Made by a program: the position numbers and the translations under genes. A model generated the notes under the pieces. It was given only the letters and a program-made list of their open reading frames with translations, was not told the DNA's origin and did no database searches. A DNA stretch of 64,000 bases from Camellia lanceoleosa (Eukaryota; Streptophyta; Magnoliopsida; Ericales; Theaceae): assembly GCA_025200525.1 (NCBI GenBank), contig CM045758.1, positions 60,049,649-60,113,648 of the forward strand, given 5' to 3'. Shown piece by piece: positions 1 to 12,585 of the stretch (its first letter is position 1; each line of letters begins with the position of its first letter).

Positions 1-841
1 GAATTTCTTTCCTTTCTTCAAGAGACCAAAGAGTGGTTCACAAGTCAAGGTTAATTTTGCAATAAACTGTCTTATGAATTACACTTTACCTAGAAAGTTT
101 CGCACATCCTTCTCAGTCCTCGGTGGTGGCATTTCTAAGATGGCATTTCTGTGTGATCAAGAACCCCATCATTTTCCCTGCTGTAACACCAAATGTACAT
201 TTCTGAGGATTTAGCCGCAACCGATATTCCCTGATCCGCTGAAAGAATTTCTGTAAGGCGGTGTAGTGGCCCTCTCTTTCCTTGGACTTAACAATCATGT
301 CGTCCACGTACACCTCAACCTCTTTGTGGATCATGTCATGCAATATTGTGGTCGCGGCCAGTTGATATGTAGCTCCAGCATTCTTCAGCCCAAACGGCAT
401 CACCCTATAACAATAGGTCCCCCATAGGGTGGTAAAAGCAGTATTCTCCCGGTCTTCGGGTGCTATCAGAATCTGATTGTAACCAGAAAAGCCATCCATG
501 AATGAGAGCAACGCATGCCCTGCAGTGAAGTCCACTAATTTGTTGATATGCGACAGAGGAAAGTCATCCTTCGGACTGGCTTTGTTCAAATCCCTGAAGT
601 CCACACATACCCGAATCCTGCCGTCCTTCTTCGACACCGGAACTATATTGGCCAACCAAGTTGGGTATTCAGATACCAGTAGGAACCTTGCGTCAATTTG
701 CTTGGTGATCTCTTCTTTGACCTTGAGAGCCTAGTCCGGGCGGATCCTTCTGAGCTTCTGTTTAACAGGTCAGACCTCTGGGTCAAGAGGGATCTGATGC
801 TGTACAATCTCAGGATTGATTCCAAGCATGTCTTCGTAGGG
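1..841 (-). pseudogene. gypsy pol: reverse transcriptase domain (broken)
   Basis: RT core of the left gypsy element, which would copy the element RNA into DNA. On the minus strand from about 841 to 113 one reads the RT fingers (WLANIVPVSKKDGR, VCVDFRDLNKASPKDD), the first catalytic Asp in SFMDGFSGYNQ, the PFGLKNAGATYQ block and the catalytic YVDD box near 300-320. A stop replaces a Trp near 733 (RPD*ALK, where relatives have a Trp). A frame change or small deletion near 115-150 shifts the frame; the continuation (TEKDVRNFLGKV, then KLTLTCEPLFGLL) can be read in another frame down to base 1, with one more stop. Family assignment is secure; function is lost. Confidence 0.9.
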
Positions 842-1540
842 CTACGCGAAAACATCTTTGAAATCTTTTAATAAAGCGACTAAGCGCTCGCGCTCCTCCG
901 AAGACAACGTGGACCTGATCTGGGCCAGTCGCAGATCCTTCTCAGTACCAACGTTAATTTGGGTGATTTCATCAACCAGCGGTTTTACAAACCTCTCTTG
1001 CTCTTGATCAAGCAAATATTTTAAAATCGGAGGAATTTCTTCCTTGTCGGTTTCATCAAAATTTTGAAAGTCTTGATTAATACAATAAATTAAAGGCACA
1101 GAAAAGTACTCGAAGTCCATAGCTATTCCATTCTCATTAATCACTTCCAAGTTGCCTGATTCCTCTGTTACAACAGACTCAAAGGAAAAAGAAAAAGACG
1201 ACCTAGACAGGATTGTGGCATTCAGGTTGTCACCCCCAAGAATACCGGACTCAAACTCAGACGAGCTGGAACCTGATTTTGACTCCACAGACTCGGTGGA
1301 ATCAGATTCTGGCTCACTACTTGACCCGGCGCTGCTCGATAAAAATCCTTCCTCGTACTGCCAAACGAGAGAGGGTGCGATGGACGCATCCAGAATGCTT
1401 GAAGATGGGCTCGCAGCCGTTTCATTCCCGATCATGGACACCGAGAAGTTATCCCCTAAGCACTCATGTATGATCGGAGGATCTGAAAGTAGACAAGCCA
1501 GTGCTACCCCCATTTTAATCTCAGTGTTCTCGGAATCCTC
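842..1540 (-). pseudogene. gypsy pol: Ser/Glu-rich acidic region leading into RT
   Basis: A 223-residue open stretch on the minus strand upstream of the RT domain. Its first half is low-complexity and rich in Ser and Glu (SSSAGSSSEPESDSTESVES); its second half (DLRLAQIRSTLSSEERERL, then LLKDFKDVFA) matches the conserved lead-in to RT in Tat/Ogre-type elements. The stop at about 842-844 is a Trp to TAG change in the FAW-type motif just before the YEDM block, after which the same protein continues. The acidic stretch is the variable tether usually found between protease and RT in this lineage; no separate function can be assigned. Confidence 0.7.
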
Positions 1541-2200
1541 TTATTTACACTGCTCAGCCTCAGCTGGTGGGTCTGTCTGCTCTTCGGCAACATCATCCCT
1601 GGACAACTGCAAGTCAAAGAAGATCTCAAATCTCGGCAGGCGCCACTTCTCTGCATTTAGCCATGGCTCTGGGAAGTCGCAGAATAGAAAGTCTTCCCCC
1701 TCCTGGACGAAGTGTTCGTTCAGGATGCCCTGGATAGGCCGATGCATCAACTCATAATGTCTTCCGGTCTGCTTAACCCTGACTTTTCCGACCATCTCTT
1801 TGCCTTTCCTTACCCAGTCCTCTTTGGTAGGCAAATAGCCTAAGCCAAAGGTATGCGGGTTGTGCAGCACTTCGGTCAATACTGTAATGCCCTTCGGGCC
1901 ACTTTTTCGTAGTCCCATCCCAGGGATGTGCTGGAGCTTGTTCATAAGGTACACATACTGTGCGCTGACATATAACCCCTCATCAATAGCCAAAATGTTC
2001 TGTACGACCCGGGCCTCGGCTAGGGTAAATCCTGATAGGAACACATCCTCAGTGCCATGCTCGATTTCTAGAACTGGTGTAGACACTTCTGACGGTGGAT
2101 GGATTGAAGAATTCCCAAAAACTATAGCCACCCCTTCCCGTGGGGGTATTTCAATATTTGGTGTAGGGTGGAAGAGACCGCCTTCACCTGGTGCAGCCAC
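1541..2200 (-). pseudogene. gypsy pol: region between protease and RT
   Basis: A 219-residue open frame on the minus strand. It begins with a motif continuing from the protease (PTPNIEIPPREGVAIV) and contains the blocks HIPGMGLRKSGPKGI and LGYLPTKEDW seen in Ogre/Tat-type polyproteins between protease and RT. No catalytic motif is visible. It is continuous with the neighbours in sense but not in frame, so at least one frameshift separates it from the protease and from the next segment. Role: part of the pol polyprotein precursor. Confidence 0.7.
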
Positions 2201-2816
2201 GGTTGCCCTAGGAGTAGATTAAAGGTTGCGGGAACATCCAAGACATGAAAGTCAATATCGTGTTGTCCTGGACCAACCTGAGTCCGAATCTCATGGTCCC
2301 CATCACCTCTTTGCTGGTATTGTCGGAGGGCCTTATCACCTGGGCAGTTGGCACAAAATCCGCGGGTCTCAACCCGATTGAATATGCCGTCCTCGACGGG
2401 CACACATTAATGGCGGATCCCGTGTCGACAAGAACCACCGGTATCCATTTTTCTCTACACTCCACAGAGATGTAGAGAGGTTTGTTGTGATTCGAGCCTT
2501 CAGGCGGCAGCTCTTTGTCGGTGAAGGTCAACATCGGGGAAGCTCCTCCCGGAAAGACCAGTCCTACCAGCTATTTAGGCATGGTATCTATTGAAAGTTT
2601 GGCCTTGTCCATTGCAGAAAGGACAACTTGTCTGTGTACTCTTGAGGCCATAAGCAGTCCCCAGATGGAGATGTCTGCTTGTATTTTCTTGAGCTGCTTT
2701 AGCACAACCTCATCTTCGAGCAGCTTTTCTTTTTGCTTGTCTACCTCTTTGTCATTTCCGGACGCCTCTGGTTGATCTAAGTGCGGAGGCTTGAAATACC
2801 GCCCACTCGTAGTCAT
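2122..2816 (-). pseudogene. gypsy pol: aspartic protease domain (frameshifted)
   Basis: Three overlapping minus-strand frames together give one retropepsin-type domain. Reading 2816 to 2571 gives the pre-protease block KKIQADISIWGLLMAS; after a stop the frame 2534-2208 gives LYISVECREKWIPVVLVDTG with the active-site DTGSA; the frame then shifts near 2250, and FNLLLGQPWLHQ (2403-2122 frame) is the conserved C-terminal flap of this protease family. The catalytic Asp-Thr-Gly is present, but the domain is split by a stop and a frameshift. It would process the Gag-Pol precursor. Confidence 0.85.
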
Positions 2817-3479
2817 GTGGTCAACCTCGCCAACATACCAGGTATCATCTAGTTGGTTGTTTCCCTAATCTTCATCGGTGTAGGCAAGACATAGGTCGTC
2901 ATCTTCCCACCACATGCCATCAGCAGCCGACAGACACCTGTCCGGCTCCGTTACAACTATTCCTGTGCCCATAGCACCTTGCGTTCCTGTGCCCGCAGCA
3001 CATTCCATTCTTGTGCACACAGCACGTTCAGTTCCCGCAAGGGCTTTGGCCTTTCTGGCCCTCTCAGAATCCTCGATCCTTTCCTGCTCAAACTGCTTCA
3101 GTGCGACTTGTTGTTCAGTATCTTCCGTACCCAAATTGCCCGTATTCTGAGCAAAATTCTTAACACCGGTGCTCTCAAGCGGTGTATCCTGATTCCCGGC
3201 CCTTCCGGCCACTGTTGACATCCCAGCTCCTGGTTGCCCTTGCTTTGGCTAAGGTGCCTCAACAACATCCGGCTCGTCATTGAGCCAACCAATAGCTTCT
3301 GCTGACCCTTCCAGATCAAACCAGTTGATAGTCACGTCCCCCAGATCCTGTTCATTGAAGAATTACAGACTTGCGATATCCTCCTCCAGTTCTACAAGGT
3401 CATCCAGCCCCTGATTAGGTCCATCCTTTTGAACCACACAAATCTCTTCCCCCACTGGCAATTCCACATTTGGCCTAGC
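2817..3479 (-). other. Gag-protease spacer of the left gypsy element
   Basis: Low-complexity coding remnant on the minus strand between the gag nucleocapsid motif and the protease lead-in. Short Gln/Glu-rich frames are present (for example LKQFEQERIEDSERARKAKA around 2990-3110), consistent with a coiled spacer, but stops occur in every frame. No conserved domain is recognised. Confidence 0.5.
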
Positions 3480-5177
3480 CTAGCCTGCTAATGTGATATA
3501 ACCACTTGGGTTATACATGAAGCTCGCAGACCCCTCAGGCTCTATATAATCATTCTCATCTGCCTCCTCAGTCGACCCAGTTTTATCTTCGATAGCCACT
3601 ACCACCGTTTCAGATTGGGTTTGGGAGATGTCCAACATGTACAAGTTAATGCTGTCAGGAATGAACACCTCCGGCTTGGGTAGGTGGGAAGGGGTGATAT
3701 ATATGCTAGGGTCGTATGACACGACCCCAGTTTGGATCAGATTGATGTGTTTGGGAAGTGGAGCTTGGTTGTGTGGTGGGAGAGGGTTGGTTGTAACATT
3801 TGGTTTTTTTAGGGGTGTGATCACCCTATTGTCAACGAGATCTTGGATTTCGTGACGTAATCGAAAGCAATGGTCGATTTCATGACCATGCTGTTGGTGA
3901 AACGCACAGTATTTAGCTGGATTGTGGGAGGAAGGAAGTTTTTCTGGCAATGGCCGCGACTTTAGGGGTTTCAAGTGCCCTTTCCTGATCAAAACCCCCA
4001 AAGCCTTGGACAAAGACATATACAGCGGAATAAAGGTTCTCTGGCCTCGGGGTGGAAACTTTGTTGTTTGTGAGCTACTCCTGGACGCACCGGTGAATGG
4101 TGTAGCTGTAAGGGTTCTTGGGGTGATGGTAGTGACCATGCCCATGTCTGAAGTCCTGGCAGTTGCAGCATTGCTTGTGCCTGCATTCGTACTGCGGTTG
4201 AATGCCCTCTTGGGCTGCTCTCTTTCATGATCAATGAGGCCCTGTTTCATAGTGTCCTCGATCTGCACCCCTATCTCATGTAGATCTGCAAAGGTGGGGA
4301 GGGGGGACGATCATCTTCTGCATAAGCTTGGGTTGGAGGTTGCGCACAACCATCTGTATTTGGTCTTTGTCAACCGGTCTGATGGTCATCATCGAGGCTT
4401 TGGCCCTCTAACGGGTCACAAAATCGGAGAAGCTCTCTTTTGGCTCTTGCCTAGTTGTCTCAAGATCACGAGTTGTGATCTCGATCTGTGTATTGTAGGA
4501 GTATTGAGCTACAAAGGCCTTAGCCATCTCCTCCCAGTTCCTCTTGACGGAGTCCTCTAGTTTTGCATACCAAATAGCAGCTACACCCGACAGGGTTCGG
4601 CCAAACAGGGAAAGCTTCTGCAATCTAGAGAGGCCCATCGGCCTTAGTATGTCCGAAAACAGTCGCAAATGCACCATAGGATCTCTAGACCCGTCAAAAC
4701 GGTCTATGTGCGGCATTTTAAACCGGTTTGGCAGAGTCACGGCCGAGTCGGTATACTCGTCCTCTATATCAGGGATGGATTTCATGCCGTGAGACTTCTT
4801 GAACAGCTTTTCTAGCTTACTCACTTTTAGTGCAATCGGATCCACCTCGAACTTAAACGGTGTATCCTCAAGTTGGTTTGTGCTTTGGATAGCTGGGGTA
4901 GGATTGGGGGCGGAACCGGCCCTATTGGAACGTCCATATTTTCCTGGACATTAGTGGTCTCCTCAAGTATTGGAATTCTTGGTGGGGGAGAAGGTTGGTG
5001 TGAAGTAGATGCTCCGGCTTGCTGTGGTGGTTGTTGCTGAAGCCTAGCAATCAACTCTGTTTGTTGGGCCATAACCTCGGCCTGGCGTGCGGCAAATTCT
5101 ACTTGACGGGCAGCGTCCTGCTGCATGGCTTGCATACTTTCCTGGAGTTGACGCATCATCTCCTCTATACCTACCAT
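3480..5177 (-). pseudogene. gypsy gag (capsid and nucleocapsid), broken
   Basis: Structural Gag protein of the left element. On the minus strand 5177-4827 is a Gln-rich helical start (MVGIEEMMRQLQESMQAMQQ), then Pro-rich; 4845-4408 is the retrotransposon Gag core with the motifs FDGSRDPMVHLRLF and GVAAIWYAKLEDSV; 4268-3480 carries the nucleocapsid-like CAFHQQHGHEIDHCFRLRHE, the C-x2-H/H-x4-C pattern typical of Tat/Athila-type Gag in place of a classic CCHC knuckle. A Trp to TAG stop ends the core frame near 4410, and two further stops and a shift lie at 4250-4330. Three frames have to be combined, so it is a pseudogene. Confidence 0.88.
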
Positions 5178-6124
5178 ATTGTGCTGATCTATCTGAACAA
5201 CCGATATATCTGTCCCTGTAGTAGAAGGTGAGAACTCAGCCTAACTATTCACTGGTGGGGTGGACCACTGATCTGACGACCGTTGTACCGATACACTGCG
5301 CCTTAATGACCTCCGTCTAGTAATTGGGGGTAAAGAAAGGAACATTGCTTGTCTGTCTATCAGATCTGCAAATCGATTAAGTCTTCGACCTCTAACCTAG
5401 AGTGCTCGGGGAATATCTGTCTGGTCGGATGCAATGGTGCTAAACTACCTTGCAAAAAGATAAATAAAGCATAATAAGGAAACAAATGAACAAAAAAACA
5501 AACAGCATAACGGTTTAAATAAAGACAACACACAGTTGACAAATACAAGCTAAAAAAACTGTCCTCAACCACTGATCACTGTTCCCAAATCACTATCCAA
5601 AATCTGAATCTGATACCCGCAGGTAAAACTGATTCCCCAAATACTGATGCCCGCAGGCCTGATACCCAGACTTGCAAACTGATACATGCATTCCTGTAGA
5701 GACGCACTCTAAAAGCACATAGCAAGCAAGTGAGAGCCAAAACACCCCTATGGAGGGGTAGGGTTTCCCAGTCCTATTTCGTCAGGAACTAGGGTTTCAC
5801 TACGCACGCAGCAGTTTCAAACAACCTATAATCGGGTAAGCAACCTGTCCTAGCTTGGAATGGTCACTATGGATTTCGATATGCACTAGGTCAAATGGTC
5901 AAAAAGGGTGCCCCCGTAAAAATCGGGCTTTGTGTTCTCATCGTGGCAGAGCCCACAACCGGTCAGCCTTATCGCACGCTTTTCAAAGCGGGCCTCCGGC
6001 AAACCGTTCAAGAATAGCATACGGCAAACACGGTGTCCTAGGTGCACCAATGCACATGCAATGCAAAGAAACACATAAGTGTAATCAAAACAAGATATCA
6101 TGAGTTCGAGTCAAGTTCTCTAAA
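5178..6124 (-). other. Untranslated leader between primer binding site and gag
   Basis: About 950 bp with no convincing reading frame. Ogre elements often have an extra ORF here; none is seen in this copy. It contains several short direct repeats of CTGATACCCGCAGG type around 5611-5665. Nothing else is recognised. Confidence 0.5.
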
Positions 6125-6142
6125 TCCCTAGCAGAGTCGCCA
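6125..6142 (-). promoter_or_regulatory. Primer binding site (tRNA-Arg-like) of the left gypsy element
   Basis: Directly inside the LTR end (5 bp gap) the minus strand reads TGGCGACTCTGCTAGGGA. It starts with the TGG that pairs with a tRNA CCA end and resembles the binding sites reported for Ogre/Tat elements, which use a tRNA-Arg. The exact tRNA was not checked against a tRNA set. Confidence 0.7.
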
Positions 6143-6147
6143 AAAAC

Positions 6148-9100
6148 TGTAGACGTGCCTGAACATCCCGGCTTCGCGCGCGAATGGTGTGAAATCCGTT
6201 TTGTTCATTAGCTACTACAGTTCGAACTCAATGTCACGGTTTTGAATCTAATCTCACACAGTGCAATGCAAGACCGATAAATCACCAACGAGTTCAAATC
6301 CGGCAAATCGTTTTGGAAAACTGATTTTAATAAAGAAGTGCCAAACATGGACTGCTTTGCCAGATACAGAGTCGCCACCTAAATATTTTGTTTTGGGAAA
6401 TTCAGGAAACCCTGACTTGTGCCTAAGGCCACATGTCCGTCATCACCAAAGTTGCCTCGGCTTGGGAACTTGGGTATGAGAGGGGAAGGTCATGCAATGA
6501 GCACCCCCGCTCGCCCGATCAAAGATCGGTCTTTACTAACATGATATTTTGTTTTTGAAAACACATGTGTTCTTATTCCGGTTTATTAGCTAGAATTACT
6601 ATTTGATGCGCAGAGCATATAAGTATAGACTAGATCGCCTAAGTTGGAACAAAACATCTCATGTTTGTTTGAAAATGGTTTGAAGGTGCTACTCGCAAGT
6701 AGGCTAAGACGTGGATTTGCCACCCTCGAGTGGGCTTAGAAAAACATGATTTTGCCACCCACAAGTGGGCTTAAAACTCGCATTTCGATGAATTGTTCCA
6801 ATTCAAGTAATCCAACCTTCACCCACAGGCATTCAGGCAGTTATATCATCTAAGCAAATAGCCTCATGGCAATCATGCTATCATGGCAACACTCACACTC
6901 ATGCAAGATGCTAAAGCATAAACACTTACAATGTACTCCGAGCCAAAACAGAGAACTAGTTAGAAATCATGCATGATCCTAGTTCATGTTAAGACAGCTA
7001 ATGCAACACATGCAAAATACAACTAGAAATAGGCTCGGCTATTCTAAAATGGCATATGAGATGCAACTTGATAATCATGTATTCAAGTAAGAATTGAAAC
7101 ACAATGCAGTTAGTATGATGCGTCGAGCCCGGTGCATGCAAAATAGATGAATGATGCATGCATGCGAAGCATAAGGATGCTAATTGAAACATACCCTAAA
7201 ACTAACCATCGAAAACAGTTAAGTTAAAGGGAGAAAGATGTGGGGTTGGAAGACATTCACACACTCACGCACACTTATTACAACAATACGCCCTCTCGAC
7301 TGAGGGTCCAAATGAATCAACTAACTAGCTACGCTACGGTTTTCTAACTAATCTAATAATCTAATTAGACTAATTATTACATAATCAAAATGAATAACTA
7401 GCTAACACTAAGCTAATTATTACAACACGTTCAACTAATTAAGCAAATTAATTAAGTTACAAAACCAACTAAGTAAGGAAGGAAAGAAGCTGAATTGAGC
7501 TACCACAGCTCTGCCTCGGAATGAATTGAGTCGAGCACTACAGCTCTGCCTCGATCACCTCACTCAGAAATCCGTTGCCATGCCTCATGTTGCCTCTGTT
7601 TGCACTGTTTTAGACTTCTGAAAATTGTACAAATTTCCAAAACACTTCTGATCCACCTCATAGACATGCTGAGAGGCCATTGACCAAATGGTATGGTCAT
7701 CGGCCAAGGGATAAGGGTCATCGACCACTTTTGAGTCCATCGGCCAAATATTGATAGCCGATTGGCACACTAGATAGCCTATCGGCCATTTCTTCCTGCA
7801 AACTGCTCCTTTTGCTGCGGCAGAGTACAAACAGAGGCATTGCAATGCATTTGCAAGAAAATGTTGTGCAACTACACCCCTTATCATGTTTGAAGCTCAA
7901 AGGAGTGTAGTGCTCGACTCTCGAGCCATCAATCACACATTTCGATGCATGGTGGCCAAAGAGGCCGAGTCGCACAATTCATTGTGAATGAAATGCACAA
8001 AAACACATAAGGGACCTTAACCTCTATCATGTTTGATCAAGAGGCAAGGCATGCACACACAATGCAATGCAACAAGCATGCAAAATCATGCAATGCAATA
8101 AGCATGCAATAACATGCAATGCACCAAGCATGTATCAACAATGCAAGCAACAAGCATGAAAAACACAATACAACCCGAACATGCAAGCATGATGCAATGT
8201 AACAACATTTGAACAACATGCAAAGATGGATTTAAACCAAAATGGACAAACCTCAATCATGCCCAAATCAGTGGCCAAAACACTAAAACTAAGGCACCAA
8301 AAGGCAAAACATACATGCCCACATATTGGTCCATAAACTAGGCAACAATGCACAATCCTCAAACATTAGCAAGGTGTGACAAACATGAGAATGTGGCAAT
8401 GAAATAAGCTCTGAAATCATGTGAGGAATGATGCCAAATCATGCACATAATACAAGCATGGCATGCTAGGAGGTTCAAAGCATAAGGCTAGCCAAGGATC
8501 TTGTACCAAGGCCACATGAATCAAGCCCCAAAGGGCCAAGGACAACCAAAACAATACTAGATCATGCCAAAATGAGTCTAAAACATGCATGGGCCAAAGC
8601 CAAAACAAGTCAACATGAAAGGCAATAGGCATGATGCAAGTAAGGCCAACAAAGGGGATTGCACTACACCTATCAAAACCAAACATGGCATGACTTTGAC
8701 AACAAAAATCAGAGATGCATCATGGTAAAACAAGACCAAAAATACATTGAAATGATAGCCCAAAGGCCTAAGCATAGAGGCATGCACAATGACCCACTCT
8801 TAAGGCATAAAACACCAACTCTTCAAAGCGTTGAAAGAATGACAAAGGCAAGTGTATGATCATGAAACATACACTGAAATATCATTTCAAATGATGCCAA
8901 ATCATGAGAATAGTCTAAGCAATGCATGCTAGTGGACTTGATACACAAAGCTAACAAGCTAGATTGAACCATGGCTATACAAAACAATGCATGCATGAGT
9001 AAAACAACATCAAACAGAGCTCAAGCATGGTAAAACATGAGGGAAAGCTTCTTTGAGTTGAGCAAAACATGCAAGAATGATGGTCCAAACACAAGATGAA

Positions 9101-10324
9101 TGTTATGCTAACATGCAAGATTGCTCTACAAGTATGTGAAGCATGCAAGATACTATCAAACCAACTTAAAATAGAGTTGAAGCATGTTAAAATAACACCA
9201 AAAAGTTGCTGAAATGGAACCAAAACATGCTAAGCAAACATACTACTGTTATGAGCCATTTATACTAGCATACAAGACACAAGGAGAGGGGATGACACTC
9301 TCCTATTTAGGACCTCAAAACCACCTTTCCACCACTGAAAATCCTCTGGATTTCAGTGGTGAGAAGGCAAAAACAAGGTGGTCCCAATAGCTTAAAAAGG
9401 AAGGCACAGAACAAGGCCAAACAAGGCCTAAGAGGGGGTAGACTACCCCCAACACAAAAGTGACCTTAAACAGACATTACAAGCTTGCAAAATCAAAACT
9501 TTTTACAGTAGAAAGTTAAGCTTAAATCAGCATGCAAATAGGTCCAAAAGCTTAAGCCAAAATAGGGAATTAAAAGGTTAGTTTCTCACCTTTGAAGAAT
9601 ACCTTCAAGAACACAACTCCAACAGCTTTTTTGAGCTTAAACCAACCCAAAAACACTAAAACCAACTCCTTAGTACCTCAGCAACAAAAGGATGGTGTTC
9701 TAGTAGCTGTTTGTGTGCAATAGTATGAAGAAATCACACTTTTGAGCACAAACAAGAGCAAATAAGGAGAGAGAGGTAAAATATATAGAGAGAGTGATAT
9801 ATGTTTTGTATATCAACTTTTCAGAACCTCTGGAAAGGGAGAGGGGCCTTTCTTCTTATAGAAAATCAATTCTCAAGCTTGTTGAACAAGCTTGAGTCTT
9901 GATTCAATCCCTCCATGCATGTGTATGGAGGATGAGAATTGTGCTCACCAGCTGTCACAGCTGGCACAAAAAAAATCTGCAAAAGCAGGTGGAAAGGTCT
10001 TGGCCAAGAAATATGGCCCATCGACCAAAAAGAGTGTCGATCGGCCACCACTTATGGCCGAGGACAAGAAAACAAGGCTGATGGCACAAGGCCTTAGCCG
10101 ATGGGTTGTAGGGATGGCCAACAAGCCACCCTCTTCCCTCAGAAGCGAAAACCTCAAGTCCTTGGTCCATAACCAAGCACAAAACAAACAAGTTGAGAGA
10201 TCCTAAGGCAAGGCACGCAGCCGAGATCTTCGGGAACTCAAAATGAACACGAGCATGGATGATCATCGAGTGTTCAAACGATGACGTCCAAGTCTTGAGG
10301 ACGGTCAAGAATGGGGTGTCTACA
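6148..10324 (-). repeat. 5' LTR (4177 bp) of the left gypsy element
   Basis: Bounded by TGTAGA and TCTACA: on the plus strand it starts TGTAGACG at 6148 and ends GGGTGTCTACA at 10324. The first about 60 bp of the LTR (10324 downward, TGTAGACACCCC) and a block at 6290-6540 are shared with the two solo LTRs at 12106-15353 and 17282-20537, which proves the boundaries. The many short frames inside (for example 7585-9223) are not genes; they come from repeated CATGCA words. A TATA-like stretch lies near 9775-9790 (minus strand CTCTCTATATATTTTA). TCGGCCA-type words cluster at 7690-7790 and 10015-10110. Confidence 0.9.
8060..8165. repeat. Imperfect 26 bp minisatellite inside the long LTR
   Basis: About four units of an imperfect 26 bp repeat built around ATGCAATGCAACAAGCATGC. 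Related CATGCA/AAGCATG words continue at lower density to about 9240, so the region is AT-rich and repetitive on the same theme. Confidence 0.6.
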
Positions 10325-11668
10325 CCTATGCTTACCGGATCCAAAACTCATTGCCTCTTGGCTTCTTCTTCTTTTTCTTCTCATTCTTTCACTGATGTAG
10401 AACCCGCTACTTATCAGCAGGCCTTAGGTTTTTCCATTGGGTTTTCTACCTTGCTTGAAGAGTATAATGCTCTTCTTGCTTAAGGCACTTAGTCTCTTGT
10501 TCCTCTTCCATCCTTCAAAACTTCTATTGGCTGTAAATTGGTGTATAGAATCAAACGAAACTCTTATGACACTATTGCTAGATACAAGGCCAGGTTATTT
10601 GCCAGGGTTTCTCTAAGGAGAAGGTGTGGACTATAATGAGACATTTAGTCTTGTTGCAAAACAACCAAGCATTCGAATTTTACTCTGCATTGCCTTACAT
10701 TACCATTGGCCTTTAAAGCAGCTAGACATCAGCAATGCCTTCCTTCATGGCACCTTGGATGAAGAAGTCTATGTAGATGATATTCTACTTACTGGTAGTA
10801 GTTCTTTTCTTCTTCTTCAAGAGCTTATTCATCACATGCATTCTGCTTTTGCAATGAAGGAATTAGGGAACATCTCTTACTTCCTTAGTATATCCATTCA
10901 GTCTATAGGGGCTAACTATTTCTTGTCTCAACAAAAATATGTCTCTGATATTCTCATCAAGACTGGCATGACTTCTTGTAAGCCCTGCACTTCCCCTATT
11001 TCAGTTAAGACTTCCCTTGATCCTGCTTCTCCTTTACCATTTAATCAGCCACAATTATATAGAAGCCTTGCTGGTGCTTTGCAGTACCTCACTATCAACC
11101 GACTTGATCTTTTTTTAGCAGTTAATCAGGCTTGTCAGCATATGCATGATCCCACTAATGGTCATTTTGCTTTGGTTAAATGTATTCTTCGATTTGTTAA
11201 AGGGTCTCTTACTCATGGCCTCACATTTGTCCCTAGTTCTCTATGTTTCAAGCATTTTCTAATTCAAATTGGGCAGGTGATATTATGGATAGGAGATCTA
11301 CCTCAGGCTACTGTATTTATCTTGGGTCTAACATTATTTCCTGGTCTGCTAAAAAATATCCCACTGTGTCTAGATCCAGTACTGAGGCTGAATATAGGGC
11401 CTTAGCCCATGCTACGGTTGAGTTGAGTTGGTTACAAATGTTGCTTCATGATCTTCATCTTCCACCTACTTCTCCTACTCTCTGGTGTGATAACCTCTCC
11501 GCTATTGCCTTAGCCTCCAATCTTGTGTTCCACACTCGCTCTAAACACATTGAGGTCGATTGCCACTTTATTCATGATAGGGTTGCCGCAAAGAAAGTTA
11601 TTGTCAAGTATGTTCCTACTATGGATCAAATAATAGATATTTTTACCAAGCCTTTGTCCAGTTATTGA
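10325..11668 (+). pseudogene. Ty1/copia pol fragment: reverse transcriptase and RNase H
   Basis: Remnant of a plus-strand copia element cut on its left by the gypsy insertion at 10324. In order: a lead-in (QQALGFSIGFSTLLEEYNAL), then IGCKLVYRIKRNSYDTIARYKARL, the RT core (MDYNETFSLVAKQPSIRILL, LKQLDISNAFLHGTL), a fusion EEVY|VDDILLTGS and RNase H motifs (NSNWAGDIMDRRSTSGYCIY, SRSSTEAEYRALA, HTRSKHIEVDCHF, DIFTKPLS). Between EEVY and VDDILL about 60 residues normally found in copia RT are missing, an in-frame deletion. Frameshifts near 10480-10620 and 11240-11270 split it into three frames. The catalytic D-D pair of the RT is kept (VDD). It is dead and of unknown age. Confidence 0.9.
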
Positions 11669-12105
11669 TTTCATTTTCTTCAGCTCAAACTTCTGGTTGC
11701 TCCCTCTCCCATCATATTGCAAGAGGCTGATGAAAATTTAGCTTAAGCCACAAGCTCAGCAGCTAAAGCCATAGCTAGCTCAGCCACTGAAGCCACAGAT
11801 GGAGCTACAACTTGCTTAACATGTTCAGTTAGATAGAGTTAGATAGACTGTTAGTTTGTTATAGATATTTGTTATAAATATTATTGGTTGGTTAGTTAGA
11901 GATTTTGTATATATAAGTGCTTGTAATCAAAGATTCAATCAATGAGAAAAGTTACAATATTTCTTCAAATATATACCATTGCCATTCTTGTCTTTTGCTT
12001 ACCATTAAGAGCATCTAGTATCTGTAAAATTTATTGCAAAAAGACACAGCCATAGTCACCTGAAATTAATTACAAAGTAATATTAGAGACTTTAGGTTTC
12101 ATTGA
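11669..12105 (+). repeat. 3' non-coding end and probable 3' LTR fragment of the copia element
   Basis: After the copia RNase H stop comes non-coding sequence, then TTAGATAG/GTTAG-rich sequence with a TATA-like TATATATAAG at about 11908-11917 and CAATCAATGAG downstream, the look of a short copia LTR. A start near 11820 (TGTTCAG) is possible but the borders cannot be fixed, because the 5' LTR is out of view and the next solo LTR is inserted at 12106. Confidence 0.45.
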
Positions 12106-12542
12106 TGTAGATACCCCATTTTTGATCGCCCTCACGACTTGGGCGCCACCTATTGATCACCAAATGATGAATTTATATGCTTGTCCAAATGCACAGTTTC
12201 CTCAGTAGGAAACCTCGGTTTTGACCCTCGAAAATCTTACAAGCCTTGTGCCTTGTTTTTGGACAAAAACAGTAGTTTTTCAAGCCTGACCATCCAAGGG
12301 AGCAACATACCCATTAGTGGCCTGCCGCTCACTATTAGTGGCCTGCTGACCACTTGTGTAAAAATTCAGATCTTTTTGCTAGCTGTGCCAATTGTCTCTA
12401 CAGATGTATGCACTATACCAACTGTGTCTGTATGGATATTTTTGAGATGGTCTGATATATTTCTATATATAGATGACTCTCTCTCAAAAATTAGGGTTAG
12501 AAAAAATTTGTGGAGTAAAAAATCTTGGAAAATATTTCTCTA

Positions 12543-12585
<43 letters not shown>

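Larger units (their letters stand above)
1..10324 (-). mobile_element. Ty3/gypsy retrotransposon, Tat/Ogre-like lineage, partial (3' part outside window)
   Basis: Read on the minus strand, the order is LTR (10324-6148), primer binding site (6142-6125), leader, gag, protease, a long acidic spacer, then reverse transcriptase running out at base 1. RNase H, integrase and the 3' LTR must lie left of the window. The very long LTR (4177 bp), the Arg-tRNA-like binding site and the pol sequence style all fit the Tat/Ogre branch of plant Ty3/gypsy elements. The element is inserted in a plus-strand copia element: copia pol resumes at 10325, directly after the LTR end. All reading frames carry stops and frameshifts, so this copy cannot code for its own movement. 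The 5 bp right flank is CCTAT; its partner cannot be seen. Confidence 0.9.

Noticed and set aside
1152..1757. A 201-residue plus-strand frame
   Set aside because: It is the complement of the acidic part of the gypsy pol, whose minus-strand reading has homology.
7585..9223. Several minus-strand frames of 60-100 residues rich in Cys, His and hydrophobic residues
   Set aside because: They arise from CATGCA repeats in the long LTR and differ between frames with no homology.
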